From NCBI GenBank assembly GCA_003585735.1, contig NQOH01000007.1, forward strand, positions 52,086 through 77,746: DNA of 25,661 bases, read 5' to 3'. The notes below the pieces were generated by a model. That model saw only the letters and a list, made by a program, of their open reading frames with translations, was not told the DNA's origin and searched no databases. Made by a program: the position numbers and the translations under genes. Shown piece by piece: positions 7,884 through 15,356 of this stretch (positions within the stretch are counted from its first letter, which is position 1; every line of letters begins with the position of its first letter). The DNA is from Gardnerella kenyensis. Its GTDB lineage: Bacteria; Actinomycetota; Actinomycetes; Actinomycetales; Bifidobacteriaceae.

Positions 7884-9185
7884 ATGACAAGTCTTCTTGA
7901 ACATCCACGCGGAGCTGAGCCTGGGAAGCCCGGTGACCGCAAAGAATTTTCGTTTACAAACAAAACGCGACTTTCTAGCACTGCTGAAGGTAAAGGCCGC
8001 AACGGCGCTCGCTACGGGCGCACAGGCGTAATTCATACGCCTCACGGTGATATTCAAACCCCAGCTTTTGTGCCAGTTGCAACTCAAGCTGCAATGAAAG
8101 CTGTATTGCCTGAAACTATTAAAGATTTGGGTGCTCAGTGCATGCTTTCAAACGCTTTTCACTTGTATGAGCGTCCGGGTGCGGATGTTCTTGATGAAGC
8201 TGGTGGTTTGGGAAAGTTTATGAACTGGGATAAGCCAACTTTTACGGATTCTGGCGGTTTTCAGGTTCTATCTCTCGGCGCTGGTTTTAAAAAGACGCTT
8301 GCAATGGACATTACCGGCATGAAGTCGGATGACGTTATTGCAGCCGGTAAGGAGCGTATGGCTTTTGTTGACGAAGATGGCGTAACTTTTAAGTCTCCTC
8401 TTAACGGATCCAAGCACCGTTTTAGTGCCGAAATTTCTATGGGAATTCAGCATAAGCTTGGTGCGGATATTATGTTTGCTTTCGATGAGCTTACTACTTT
8501 AATGAATACTCGCCGATATCAAGAAGAGTCTGTAGAACGCACTTTCCGTTGGGCAAAGCGTTGCGTTGCAGAGCATCAGCGTTTAACCGAGGAGCGCGTT
8601 GGCAAACCGTATCAGGCATTGTATGGCGTTGTGCAGGGCGCGAATTATGAGGATTTGCGTAGGCGTGCGGCTGAGCAGATTGCTTCTTTAGATTTTGATG
8701 GCGTAGGTATTGGTGGCGCTATTGAAAAGCGAATTATTGGTGATACTTGCGCATGGATTTGCGATGCTATGCCGGAAAATCGACCTCGTCACGTGCTTGG
8801 TATTGCAGCCGTGGATGATATTTTTGCTTGCGTTGAAAACGGCGGAGATACTTTCGACTGCGTGGCTCCAGCTCGCTGCGGAAGAAACGGCGCAATTTTT
8901 ACTCGCCATGGGCGTTATAACGTTAAGCGTGCCGAGTTTAAGCATGATCAGCGTCCGCTTGAAGAAGGTTGCGATTGCTACACTTGCACTCATTATTCCA
9001 GAATGTATGTGGATCATTTGTTGCGTGCTAGTGAAATGAACGGATTTACGCTTGCAACAATTCACAACGAGCGTTTCTTCGTGAAATTACTTGACGATAT
9101 TCGTGCATCTATTGACGGCGGATATTTTGAAGAGTTCCGTGATGAAACTCTTGCGCATTATTACGAAAACGGTTCAAAAGGCTGA
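7884..9185 (+). CDS. tgt: Queuine/preQ1 tRNA-ribosyltransferase (tRNA-guanine transglycosylase)
   Basis: Exchanges G34 in GUN-anticodon tRNAs for a deazaguanine base. The 433-residue protein shows FTDSGGFQV with the substrate-recognition Asp122, GVVQG (248-252), the nucleophile Asp325 in DTFDCVAPARCGRNG, and the zinc site Cys363-x-Cys365-x2-Cys368 plus His394 (TIHNERF). An in-frame ATG at 7860 would add eight residues (MPPNKVKD); the frame is also open further upstream into the HtrA coding region, which I discount. No queuosine biosynthesis genes are in the window, so base salvage is only a guess. It is divergent from htrA; the short gap gives no clear promoter for either. After the stop there are 74 nt to the tRNA gene. 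Confidence 0.93.
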   Translation: MTSLLEHPRGAEPGKPGDRKEFSFTNKTRLSSTAEGKGRNGARYGRTGVIHTPHGDIQTPAFVPVATQAAMKAVLPETIKDLGAQCMLSNAFHLYERPGADVLDEAGGLGKFMNWDKPTFTDSGGFQVLSLGAGFKKTLAMDITGMKSDDVIAAGKERMAFVDEDGVTFKSPLNGSKHRFSAEISMGIQHKLGADIMFAFDELTTLMNTRRYQEESVERTFRWAKRCVAEHQRLTEERVGKPYQALYGVVQGANYEDLRRRAAEQIASLDFDGVGIGGAIEKRIIGDTCAWICDAMPENRPRHVLGIAAVDDIFACVENGGDTFDCVAPARCGRNGAIFTRHGRYNVKRAEFKHDQRPLEEGCDCYTCTHYSRMYVDHLLRASEMNGFTLATIHNERFFVKLLDDIRASIDGGYFEEFRDETLAHYYENGSKG

Positions 9186-9259
9186 GAGCAATTTGAGCAC
9201 AAAATGCTAGGCTAAATATTGCGAATTTATATCAAATATGATAGCCTTGCACTTTGTAT

Positions 9260-9342
9260 GCGAACGTGGCGGAATGGTAGACGCGCTGTCTTCAGGTGGC
9301 AGTGAGTGTATACTCGTGCGGGTTCAAGTCCCGCCGTTCGCA
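9260..9342 (+). tRNA. tRNA-Leu (anticodon CAG)
   Basis: A class II tRNA of 83 nt without an encoded CCA. The acceptor arms GCGAACG (9260-9266) and CGTTCGC (9335-9341) pair fully, with discriminator A9342. The anticodon stem CTGTC/GGCAG encloses the loop TTCAGGT with CAG at 9293-9295. The long variable arm has a GAGT/ACTC stem, and the T arm is GCGGGTTCAAGTCCCGC. A TATGAT hexamer at 9237-9242 may be its -10 element. Confidence 0.95.
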
Positions 9343-9351
9343 CTCTTTAAG

Positions 9352-9379
9352 AACGTTGATTTTTCAACGTTTTTTTTTT
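9352..9379 (+). terminator. Terminator of the tRNA-Leu gene
   Basis: AACGTTGA (9352-9359) and TCAACGTT (9364-9371) form an 8-bp stem with a short T loop, followed by a run of ten T. Confidence 0.85.
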
Positions 9380-9462
9380 ATTTTGCGGCAACGGCTGCAA
9401 CATCATGTGCAACAATTGTGCATTTGCTTAAAAATGTGTGATAGACTGAATAGTGAACGTCG

Positions 9463-9474
9463 TAAGACGTCAGA
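9463..9474 (+). promoter_or_regulatory. Predicted NanR operator A, upstream of nanH-nanR
   Basis: TAAGACGTCAGA matches the motif T(C/A)AGAC(G/A)TC(A/T)GA also found upstream of the two other nan units. Weak promoter elements lie just before it (TTGTGC 9415-9420, GATAGA near 9440-9445), so the site would overlap the transcription start. A partly overlapping inverted repeat ACGTC-GTAA-GACGT starts at 9458. Confidence 0.5.
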
Positions 9475-9478
9475 TGTG

Positions 9479-9503
9479 TTAAAACATTGGTGTTTTAATT
9501 TTT
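9479..9503 (+). other. Hairpin with T-run in the nanH leader
   Basis: TTAAAACA (9479-9486), loop TTGG, TGTTTTAA (9491-9498), then five T (9499-9503). It lies between the predicted operator and the nanH ribosome site. The layout is like an intrinsic terminator but the stem is mostly A-U, so its strength is doubtful. Confidence 0.4.
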
Positions 9504-9522
9504 ACGGTCATGGAGGACTAAA

Positions 9523-12150
9523 ATGGAACGTCGTTCAACGAAGACGACGAACCTGGGTGAAGAAATTGCCAATATCGGGGGTTCGGCACACACGCGGTTC
9601 AATCATGCCACAATAAAAATTACGGCAGCTAGCGAAAATAGCGGGAATCAAAACGAAGGAATAATAGGGTTCAAATTTGTAGCAAATGCGGATTGCGATT
9701 TATTAAATATTAAGCCTGCGCAAAAATCGCAAGCTTCCACGCATCAAGAGCACGCAACTCCAATAATAAAAATAAGTATTAAAGAAGATTCTCCACTACT
9801 TAGTGCGCAAAATCTTTTAGAAGATAGCGCGGATGCAAATGGCGCGAAAGAAATTGCACTGCACATGGAAGATGCGCTAGGCGCATGCGATGGGCGCGAA
9901 CACGATTTTGCAATAACGTACGGAAGTTTTGGAAGCCGATTCTATTTAGACGGATACCAATGCTTTGCGAGCGCAACGAATCTTGGGCCGCAAAGAGTGA
10001 GCGAAAAAGCGGCCGAAGTGTGTGCAGCACAGGCAGAATCTTCGCAAATCTACGACTTTTACTACTCAAACCACTTGCCAAATTCAGAAGAAATCGCAAA
10101 TTCGGCCACTCAAGCACAGCCAGACATATGGTTTGCAGGACCTACGATTTGCGCAAGAGACATAAAACGCGTATCTTGCAAGTCGATCGGAACGCTGCAC
10201 ATTCAATTTAGATTGCGCGGCCCGGGCCAACATGGAGTGCTTTTTGCTGCTGGAACTGTTGGAACAAAAACTAATCTAGAATCTAGCGAAAAAATAAGCG
10301 TGTATGCAGGGCCAGAAGGCATAAAAATCACGCTAATCGACAGCGAAACGTGCGTAAAAAGCGTAATCGAAGCAGCCGCAAGCGTTGACGACGGCGAATG
10401 GCACGACTTGATTATTCGTGCAAATCACGGAGCAATCGACATTTACGTAGACGGATACAGCCAGTCGCACAACATAGGACAATTCTGGTTTGCAAACATA
10501 CCAGAATTAAACGCCGTAAGCATTGGCGAAGACTTGCGCGGAGTGCGATTAATGGGAGAAGCTAGAACAGGCGGAATCTACTTTAGCGCACTAACCGAAG
10601 GCCAAATCCAAAGAATATCAAAAGTAAAACCGCTTGTAACAACTGCATTATTCGACACAGGCTACGCAGGCTCTCGCAGCTACAGAATACCGTCTCTTGT
10701 AAAAACGCACATGGGAACACTAATCGCAGGAGCAGACCAGCGAACAAGCGTTTCAAACGACGCTCCAAATCACATAAACTTTGTGATTCGCCGGTCCGCG
10801 GACGGCGGCAAAACGTGGGAGCCTTTGCAAACCGTAATCAACATGCCTGGCAAAAACCTTGGAAAACTGGGCGCGAGCGCAATCGACTCCTGCCCTGTTT
10901 TAGACCCAGAGGGCAAAAGCGAAAGAATCAACGTATTAATTGACATTAATCCTGGCGGAATTGGGCTAACAAATTGTAAAACCGCTGTAGGCGTAGACTC
11001 ATGCGGAAGAATCAAGCTTATAGACCGCTTAGGAGGCAACTACGCGGCAGCAATGGACGCAAGCGCGGCCGTAAAATTGCCATGCGATTCTAGCGAAAAA
11101 GAATGCGCAACAAAGTGGCTAGTTTTCCCAGACGGAAGCATAAAAAATGGCGATTTGAGCGTAGACCTGAGCAGCGGATTGCACAATAATCAAACTTGCG
11201 ACTGTTCCACGTGGGACATATGGAAATCGCCAGAAATTGCAAGCGAAAGTCAGCCATTATTTGCCGAAAAAACGTGTTATATAGCGCAAATCTACTCGGA
11301 CGACGACGGCAAAACATGGAGCGCGCCACGCTTAATCGACCACATGGTTAAGGAGCCATGGATGAGCTTTGCGGGAGTGTGCCCTGGGAACGGAATTGTT
11401 ATTAGGCACAGCGAAAAACATTACGGCAGAATACTCGTGCCATTCTATTGCAGCGGCCAAAGCAAATCGCACTACTCTTCGGGAGCGCTTATTTCGGACG
11501 ATGACGGCAAAACGTGGAGCCGAGGCAAAATGATTAACGAAGGGCGATTAATCAACGGAAAAATCGTAGACCCTGCAACAATGCAAGACGACGATGCCAC
11601 AAGCTCCGAAACTGTGTTTGTTGAACGCAAAAATGGCGATATTCTAGCTTTCTTCCGCAATCAAAATCGCTCGGGATGTGTAGGCAAAGCCATTAGTCGA
11701 GATTGCGGAGAAACTTGGAGCGAGCTGATTTTTGACACAAGTTTGCCAGAGATATTCAGCCAGCCGAGCGCAACCTGTTTAAGCAGCGAAAACGCGCAAA
11801 ACGCAGACTGCATAGCATTTGCAAACGCAAGCCAAATGATGCCGTACCGCGGCCGCGGAGTTGTGCGATTTAGCTTCGACGGCGGCAAAACGTGGCAAAA
11901 AAATGTGTGCATAAACCCATTCCACCACGTTTATCAATGCCTTACCTCTAGCAATAAACACACTTTGCAACTACTGTGGGAAAAAGAGACTACTGGAATT
12001 TATATAACAGCAATAGATTCCTCGCTTTGGCAACAAGATAGTTTGCACACAGGTTTCAAAAACAAAGTACACAAAAACGAAAAAATGGAAGAAATAAAAG
12101 AGAGAAGACTCACGCGAACTGAAAGGAGCCAAAATGGAAGAGACATTTAG
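9523..12150 (+). CDS. nanH: Sialidase (exo-alpha-neuraminidase, GH33) without a signal peptide; NanH1-like
   Basis: Releases terminal sialic acid from glycoconjugates. The 875-residue protein has no hydrophobic N-terminus, so it should stay in the cytoplasm. Layout: two similar beta-sandwich (LamG-like) modules, about 25-155 and 200-368, each with an HD...DGY core (127-145 and 294-312), then a six-bladed sialidase domain from about 375. The substrate-carboxylate Arg is R388 in YRIPSL. Five Asp-boxes (SxDxGxTW) start at S425, S592, S658, S725 and S784. The general-acid Asp is probably D405 or D413, and Y775 is a candidate nucleophile Tyr. GGAGG lies 7 nt before the ATG. The stop lies inside nanR (17-bp overlap). 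Gardnerella carries several sialidases; the signal-less one is called NanH1 and this matches from memory. Ile ATA and Arg AGA codons are commoner than in tgt or rlmB. Confidence 0.93.
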   Translation: MERRSTKTTNLGEEIANIGGSAHTRFNHATIKITAASENSGNQNEGIIGFKFVANADCDLLNIKPAQKSQASTHQEHATPIIKISIKEDSPLLSAQNLLEDSADANGAKEIALHMEDALGACDGREHDFAITYGSFGSRFYLDGYQCFASATNLGPQRVSEKAAEVCAAQAESSQIYDFYYSNHLPNSEEIANSATQAQPDIWFAGPTICARDIKRVSCKSIGTLHIQFRLRGPGQHGVLFAAGTVGTKTNLESSEKISVYAGPEGIKITLIDSETCVKSVIEAAASVDDGEWHDLIIRANHGAIDIYVDGYSQSHNIGQFWFANIPELNAVSIGEDLRGVRLMGEARTGGIYFSALTEGQIQRISKVKPLVTTALFDTGYAGSRSYRIPSLVKTHMGTLIAGADQRTSVSNDAPNHINFVIRRSADGGKTWEPLQTVINMPGKNLGKLGASAIDSCPVLDPEGKSERINVLIDINPGGIGLTNCKTAVGVDSCGRIKLIDRLGGNYAAAMDASAAVKLPCDSSEKECATKWLVFPDGSIKNGDLSVDLSSGLHNNQTCDCSTWDIWKSPEIASESQPLFAEKTCYIAQIYSDDDGKTWSAPRLIDHMVKEPWMSFAGVCPGNGIVIRHSEKHYGRILVPFYCSGQSKSHYSSGALISDDDGKTWSRGKMINEGRLINGKIVDPATMQDDDATSSETVFVERKNGDILAFFRNQNRSGCVGKAISRDCGETWSELIFDTSLPEIFSQPSATCLSSENAQNADCIAFANASQMMPYRGRGVVRFSFDGGKTWQKNVCINPFHHVYQCLTSSNKHTLQLLWEKETTGIYITAIDSSLWQQDSLHTGFKNKVHKNEKMEEIKERRLTRTERSQNGRDI

Positions 12151-12925
12151 CAGCAGCGAAGACGACGAGATGACAACACTAGACCGCTTATCGTTATTGC
12201 AAGCAAGCTCTAACTCCGCTCCGATTGTTGCAAGAAAACGTTGCGACGAAACGATGGATGCAATCAGATCGCTTATTTTAAGAGAACGCTTGCAACCAAA
12301 AGACATGCTGCCAACTGAGCCAATGCTATGCAATTTGATTGGCGCATCAAGGTCATCGGTGCGCGAGGCGATTCGCAAGCTGGAAGCACTTAACATTGTG
12401 GAAGTTAAGCAAGGAAAAGGCATGTTTGTTGGCTCGCTATCTTTGGACCCAATGGTGGAAACACTCGCTTTTCGCTCCTTAATCTCCATTAATAAGAATT
12501 TTGAAGACTTGAGTAACGTTGTAGAAATGCGAAAATTCCTAGACCTTGGATGTGCGGATAAGGTGGTTGAGTCGCTTAAAGGAACGCAGCATCCAGAGCT
12601 GGAGGCGCTTTCGGAAATAATGACTAAAGAAGCGCATGCTGGAAAAACGTTCTTGGAACAAGACATTGCTTTCCACACGGGCATTTTGCGCGCGGTAAAC
12701 AATACGATTGCAGAGCAATTTGTGCGATGCTTGTGGCTTGTGCATATGGCTGTTTTGCCACAATTGGGGCTGGAAGTTTCGGACGAGCTTGAAAAAACCG
12801 CTAGAGCGCATGAACTTATGCTTAAAACGGCTATTGCGGGAGACACAGATGGATATAGACAAGCCGTAAATTCTCACTACGAACCGATCCAATCCATTTT
12901 GTTACACAGACTAAAGAAGAATTAA
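12134..12925 (+). CDS. nanR: GntR-family transcriptional regulator with FCD domain, probable NanR repressor
   Basis: DNA-binding protein that probably represses the nan locus and is released by a sialic-acid pathway ligand. It has 263 residues: a winged helix-turn-helix (about 37-101; LPTEPMLCNLIGASRSSVRE and the wing QGKGMFVG), then an all-helical FCD ligand domain (about 125-255) with the usual metal-binding set Asp177, His181, His226 and His248. The start is supported by AAAGGAG 7 nt upstream, inside the end of nanH; the overlap suggests translational coupling. FCD-type NanR controls sialic-acid genes in E. coli and in bifidobacteria, and the position beside nanH in a full nan locus makes that role very likely here. 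Sharing a transcript with nanH implies autoregulation through operator A (inference). A terminator follows. Confidence 0.9.
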   Translation: MEETFSSSEDDEMTTLDRLSLLQASSNSAPIVARKRCDETMDAIRSLILRERLQPKDMLPTEPMLCNLIGASRSSVREAIRKLEALNIVEVKQGKGMFVGSLSLDPMVETLAFRSLISINKNFEDLSNVVEMRKFLDLGCADKVVESLKGTQHPELEALSEIMTKEAHAGKTFLEQDIAFHTGILRAVNNTIAEQFVRCLWLVHMAVLPQLGLEVSDELEKTARAHELMLKTAIAGDTDGYRQAVNSHYEPIQSILLHRLKKN

Positions 12926-12950
12926 TCTTACAAAACGAACGCACAAATAG

Positions 12951-12984
12951 AAGAACCGCTCTTATTTACGGAGCGGTTCTTTTA
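12951..12984. terminator. Terminator between convergent nanR and nagA
   Basis: AAGAACCGCTC (12951-12961) and GAGCGGTTCTT (12971-12981) form a perfect 11-bp stem with a 9-nt loop, then TTTATC on the plus strand. It is stronger for nanH-nanR; on the minus strand the downstream sequence CTATTTG is poorer in T. Confidence 0.85.
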
Positions 12985-13043
12985 TCTTCAATGGTGATGC
13001 CTGAGTACTGTGACATCACGCTTAAACGTAACGATTACAATCA

Positions 13044-14303
13044 TTACGAAATTTTATGGCCTTCTAGCCAAACGTGCTCGACGGCCAAAGTTCCTGGATT
13101 AAGCAAAAGCAAATCTGCAGAGTAACCTTTTTCAACCAATCCCAAAGGCGCGTTAGTTATACCATTCTGCTTATCTACCCCAAGAGCGCGGGCTGGAACG
13201 AGGGTTGCAGCCGCAATTGCCGCCGGCAAGCCAATGCCAAGCTCTTTAACAGCGCGCTTAATCGCAACGTCTAACGTTAAAGTAGACCCCGCTATAGCGC
13301 CATTAGAAACAAGCCTTGCATGACCGTCTGTAACCTGAACGTCAAGTGCTCCAAGCTTATACGCACCATCCGCGCAACCGGTGGCGGCCATAGCGTCTGT
13401 TACAAACGCAATACGATTAGGAGCGGCATTAAACGCCATTTGCAAAACGGGATTTTCAACGTGGAAGCCGTCGTTAATAAGCTCAATCGTTACGCGCGGA
13501 TCTTCCAACGCTGCAGGAATCGGACCTGGCTTACGGTGATGAATGCCGTTCATAGCGTTAAACATGTGCGTCATAAGCGTGGAACCTGCGTTAAAAGCTG
13601 TGCGAGCAGTTTGATAATCCGCATCGCAATGGCCAACGGCGGGGATTACGCCAGCGTCAACAAAACGTTTAATAGCCTCCATGCCATGTTCACGCTCAGG
13701 AGCAATAGTAATTTGACGCAAAGTGCCGTCTGCTGCCTCCAGCAGTGCTTCGACGCGCTCGGCTGTAGGGTCCACTAGGCAATTAGGATCGTGAGCGCCT
13801 TTTCGAGACAGCGCCAAAAATGGTCCCTCCAAATGCGACCCAAGCACATCTGGTCGCGTTTGCATAACGCGCTTAACAGTACGCAAATTCTCTTGCATTA
13901 CGTCAAGAGGATTCGTAATTAAGCTAAGAACTTGCCGAGTTGTGCCATGAAGCATGTGGTAAGCGCGCGCGATAGCAATCCCTTCGGCGCCATCGTCAAA
14001 CGAATGTTCCCAAGCTCCATGAGCGTGCAAATCAATGTAACCGGGCGCAGCAAAACAGCCACGCCCGTCTACAACACTTAAGTCAGATGCGCGCAATCCG
14101 CAAGCATTAATCGCAAGCGCAAGGTCTTCGTCTAAAATGCCCGTTTCTAGAATCACGCCGTCTTTAACTAAAATCCAAGCGTTAGGAACAATTCCGCGCG
14201 CGTCTACAACGCTTACGTTGCGCACTACAAAACTGCGCCCCTCGTTTGATTTTAGTGAATCATCAATCTTATTTACGGCATCTAAGTATGCATTTTTTGA
14301 CAT
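13044..14303 (-). CDS. nagA: N-acetylglucosamine-6-phosphate deacetylase
   Basis: Removes acetate from GlcNAc-6-P to give GlcN-6-P in the cytoplasm. The 419-residue amidohydrolase shows the metal and active-site set: His93 and His95 (DLHAHG), Glu159 (GSHLEGPF), His225 (AVGHCDADY), His246 (MTHMFNAMNG) and catalytic Asp303 (VTDAMAATG). It is longer than many NagA proteins by about 20 residues at the N-terminus. The start at 14303 is backed by AGGTGAG five nt upstream. It is the last gene of the minus-strand unit that begins with the binding protein, 70 nt after nagB. The gap to nagB carries a 15-bp tandem duplication. The downstream terminator is shared with nanR. Confidence 0.95.
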   Translation of the reverse strand: MSKNAYLDAVNKIDDSLKSNEGRSFVVRNVSVVDARGIVPNAWILVKDGVILETGILDEDLALAINACGLRASDLSVVDGRGCFAAPGYIDLHAHGAWEHSFDDGAEGIAIARAYHMLHGTTRQVLSLITNPLDVMQENLRTVKRVMQTRPDVLGSHLEGPFLALSRKGAHDPNCLVDPTAERVEALLEAADGTLRQITIAPEREHGMEAIKRFVDAGVIPAVGHCDADYQTARTAFNAGSTLMTHMFNAMNGIHHRKPGPIPAALEDPRVTIELINDGFHVENPVLQMAFNAAPNRIAFVTDAMAATGCADGAYKLGALDVQVTDGHARLVSNGAIAGSTLTLDVAIKRAVKELGIGLPAAIAAATLVPARALGVDKQNGITNAPLGLVEKGYSADLLLLNPGTLAVEHVWLEGHKIS

Positions 14304-14316
14304 TTAACTCACCTGC

Positions 14317-14346
14317 GTTTGTGCTTTTGAAGTTTGTGCTTTTGAA
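14317..14346. repeat. 15-bp tandem duplication between nagB and nagA
   Basis: GTTTGTGCTTTTGAA occurs twice in perfect tandem (14317-14331 and 14332-14346). It ends 6 bp upstream of the nagA ribosome site. Confidence 0.85.
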
Positions 14347-14373
14347 TACGTTACTAAATTTTAGACTTGAGTA

Positions 14374-15186
14374 TCAGATTCCCTGCCAAGATGGCTTATT
14401 TGCGTACACCCAGCGATAGTAGTCTGCCAACTTAAGCTTGCTTGCTGCCGCTTCGTCTATAATCACGGTTGCGTGTGGATGCATTTGAAGCGCGGAAGCT
14501 GGGCATAGCGAGCTTACGCCGCCTTCTAGCGTGGCCGCCACAGCATCTGCCTTATTTGAGCCAAACGCAAGAAGAACAAGATGCTTAGCGCGCAAAATCG
14601 TTCCAATTCCTTGGGTTATGCAGTGAGTTGGAACCTGGTTAATATCTCCGTCGAAGAATCTGCGATTATCTACGCGAGTCTGCTCGGTTAATGTTTTTAC
14701 GCGCGTGCCGGAAGCAAGCGAAGATCCCGGCTCGTTAAATCCAACGTGGCCGTCGGAGCCAATTCCCAAGATTTGCACATCGATTCCGCCAGCGGCCGCA
14801 ATCGCAGCATCGTAGTCGGCTCCAGCGTGTGCAATCTTGTTGCCCTCGCTTAATGGCGCTCCGTTAAGAACATCTCCTGGAACGTGCACAAAATCTGGGT
14901 TTAGGCCGATTAAGTCGGTTACGGTTCTGCGGATTGTGCTGTGGTAGGACTGCTCGTGCTCCAATGGCAATCCAATGTACTCGTCAAGCGCAAATCCGCG
15001 CACGCGACTCACGTCAACATTATTTTCTTTAACAAGCTTTGCAAGATGCTCGTAGGCCTTTAATGGGCTAGACCCTGTAGCCAGGCCAAGTACTGCGTCT
15101 GGCTTGCGACTAATCAAATCTACAACTGCTTTTGCGTAGAGCTCGCCAGCTTCATCCTGATCTTTTACAATAATAACTTCTGCCAT
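14374..15186 (-). CDS. nagB: Glucosamine-6-phosphate deaminase
   Basis: Converts GlcN-6-P to fructose-6-P plus ammonia, which in bifidobacteria can enter the fructose-6-phosphate shunt. The 270 residues match the usual length (266 in E. coli). Visible motifs: the phosphate-binding loop GLATGSSPLKAYEHL (34-48), FALDEYIGL with Asp68, and GIGSDGHVGFNEP (141-153), with catalytic Asp145, His147 and Glu152. The ATG at 15186 is preceded by AAAGGAG with an 8-nt gap. It lies between nanA and nagA. Its 170-bp upstream gap holds a hairpin and a 10-bp tandem repeat. Confidence 0.96.
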   Translation of the reverse strand: MAEVIIVKDQDEAGELYAKAVVDLISRKPDAVLGLATGSSPLKAYEHLAKLVKENNVDVSRVRGFALDEYIGLPLEHEQSYHSTIRRTVTDLIGLNPDFVHVPGDVLNGAPLSEGNKIAHAGADYDAAIAAAGGIDVQILGIGSDGHVGFNEPGSSLASGTRVKTLTEQTRVDNRRFFDGDINQVPTHCITQGIGTILRAKHLVLLAFGSNKADAVAATLEGGVSSLCPASALQMHPHATVIIDEAAASKLKLADYYRWVYANKPSWQGI

Positions 15187-15224
15187 CTTTGCTTCTCCTT
15201 TAAAGCTTTAAGCAATTATTAGCA

Positions 15225-15254
15225 TTGCGGCATGCGAATTAACGCACACCGCAA
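15225..15254 (-). other. Strong leader hairpin upstream of nagB
   Basis: On the minus strand, TTGCGGTGTGCG-TTAATT-CGCATGCCGCAA folds into a 12-bp stem with two G-U pairs and a 6-nt loop. In plus-strand RNA the same two positions would be C-A mismatches, so the structure suits the nagB-sense transcript. No T-run follows, so it is more likely a processing or stability element, or an operator, than a terminator. Confidence 0.55.
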
Positions 15255-15297
15255 CACTATTTACTTACTATGCACCATAAATAAAAGGCTTTATTGG

Positions 15298-15327
15298 ATT
15301 ATTTATGATTATTTATGATTATTTATG
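15298..15327. repeat. 10-bp tandem repeat, three copies, between nanA and nagB
   Basis: ATTATTTATG is repeated three times without a mismatch (15298-15307, 15308-15317, 15318-15327). The period is about one DNA helical turn. Beside it is CTTAAG-atacgca-CTTAAG (15335-15353). Confidence 0.85.
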
Positions 15328-15356
15328 ATTTTTACTTAAGATACGCACTTAAGCCG

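Noticed and set aside
11971..12846. A 291-codon open frame on the minus strand across the nanH end and nanR
   Set aside because: It is antisense to two well-supported genes, its product is Ser-rich low-quality sequence with no recognisable domain, and no ribosome site precedes it.
12990..13020. Another operator-like site GTGACATCAC after nanR
   Set aside because: It shares only GACATCA with the proposed motif and lies between two convergent gene ends, where a promoter operator is not expected.
15298..15327. A CRISPR-like repeat array
   Set aside because: The units are 10 bp in direct tandem without spacers, so this is a short tandem repeat. The 14-bp repeats near 25074 were rejected for the same reason.
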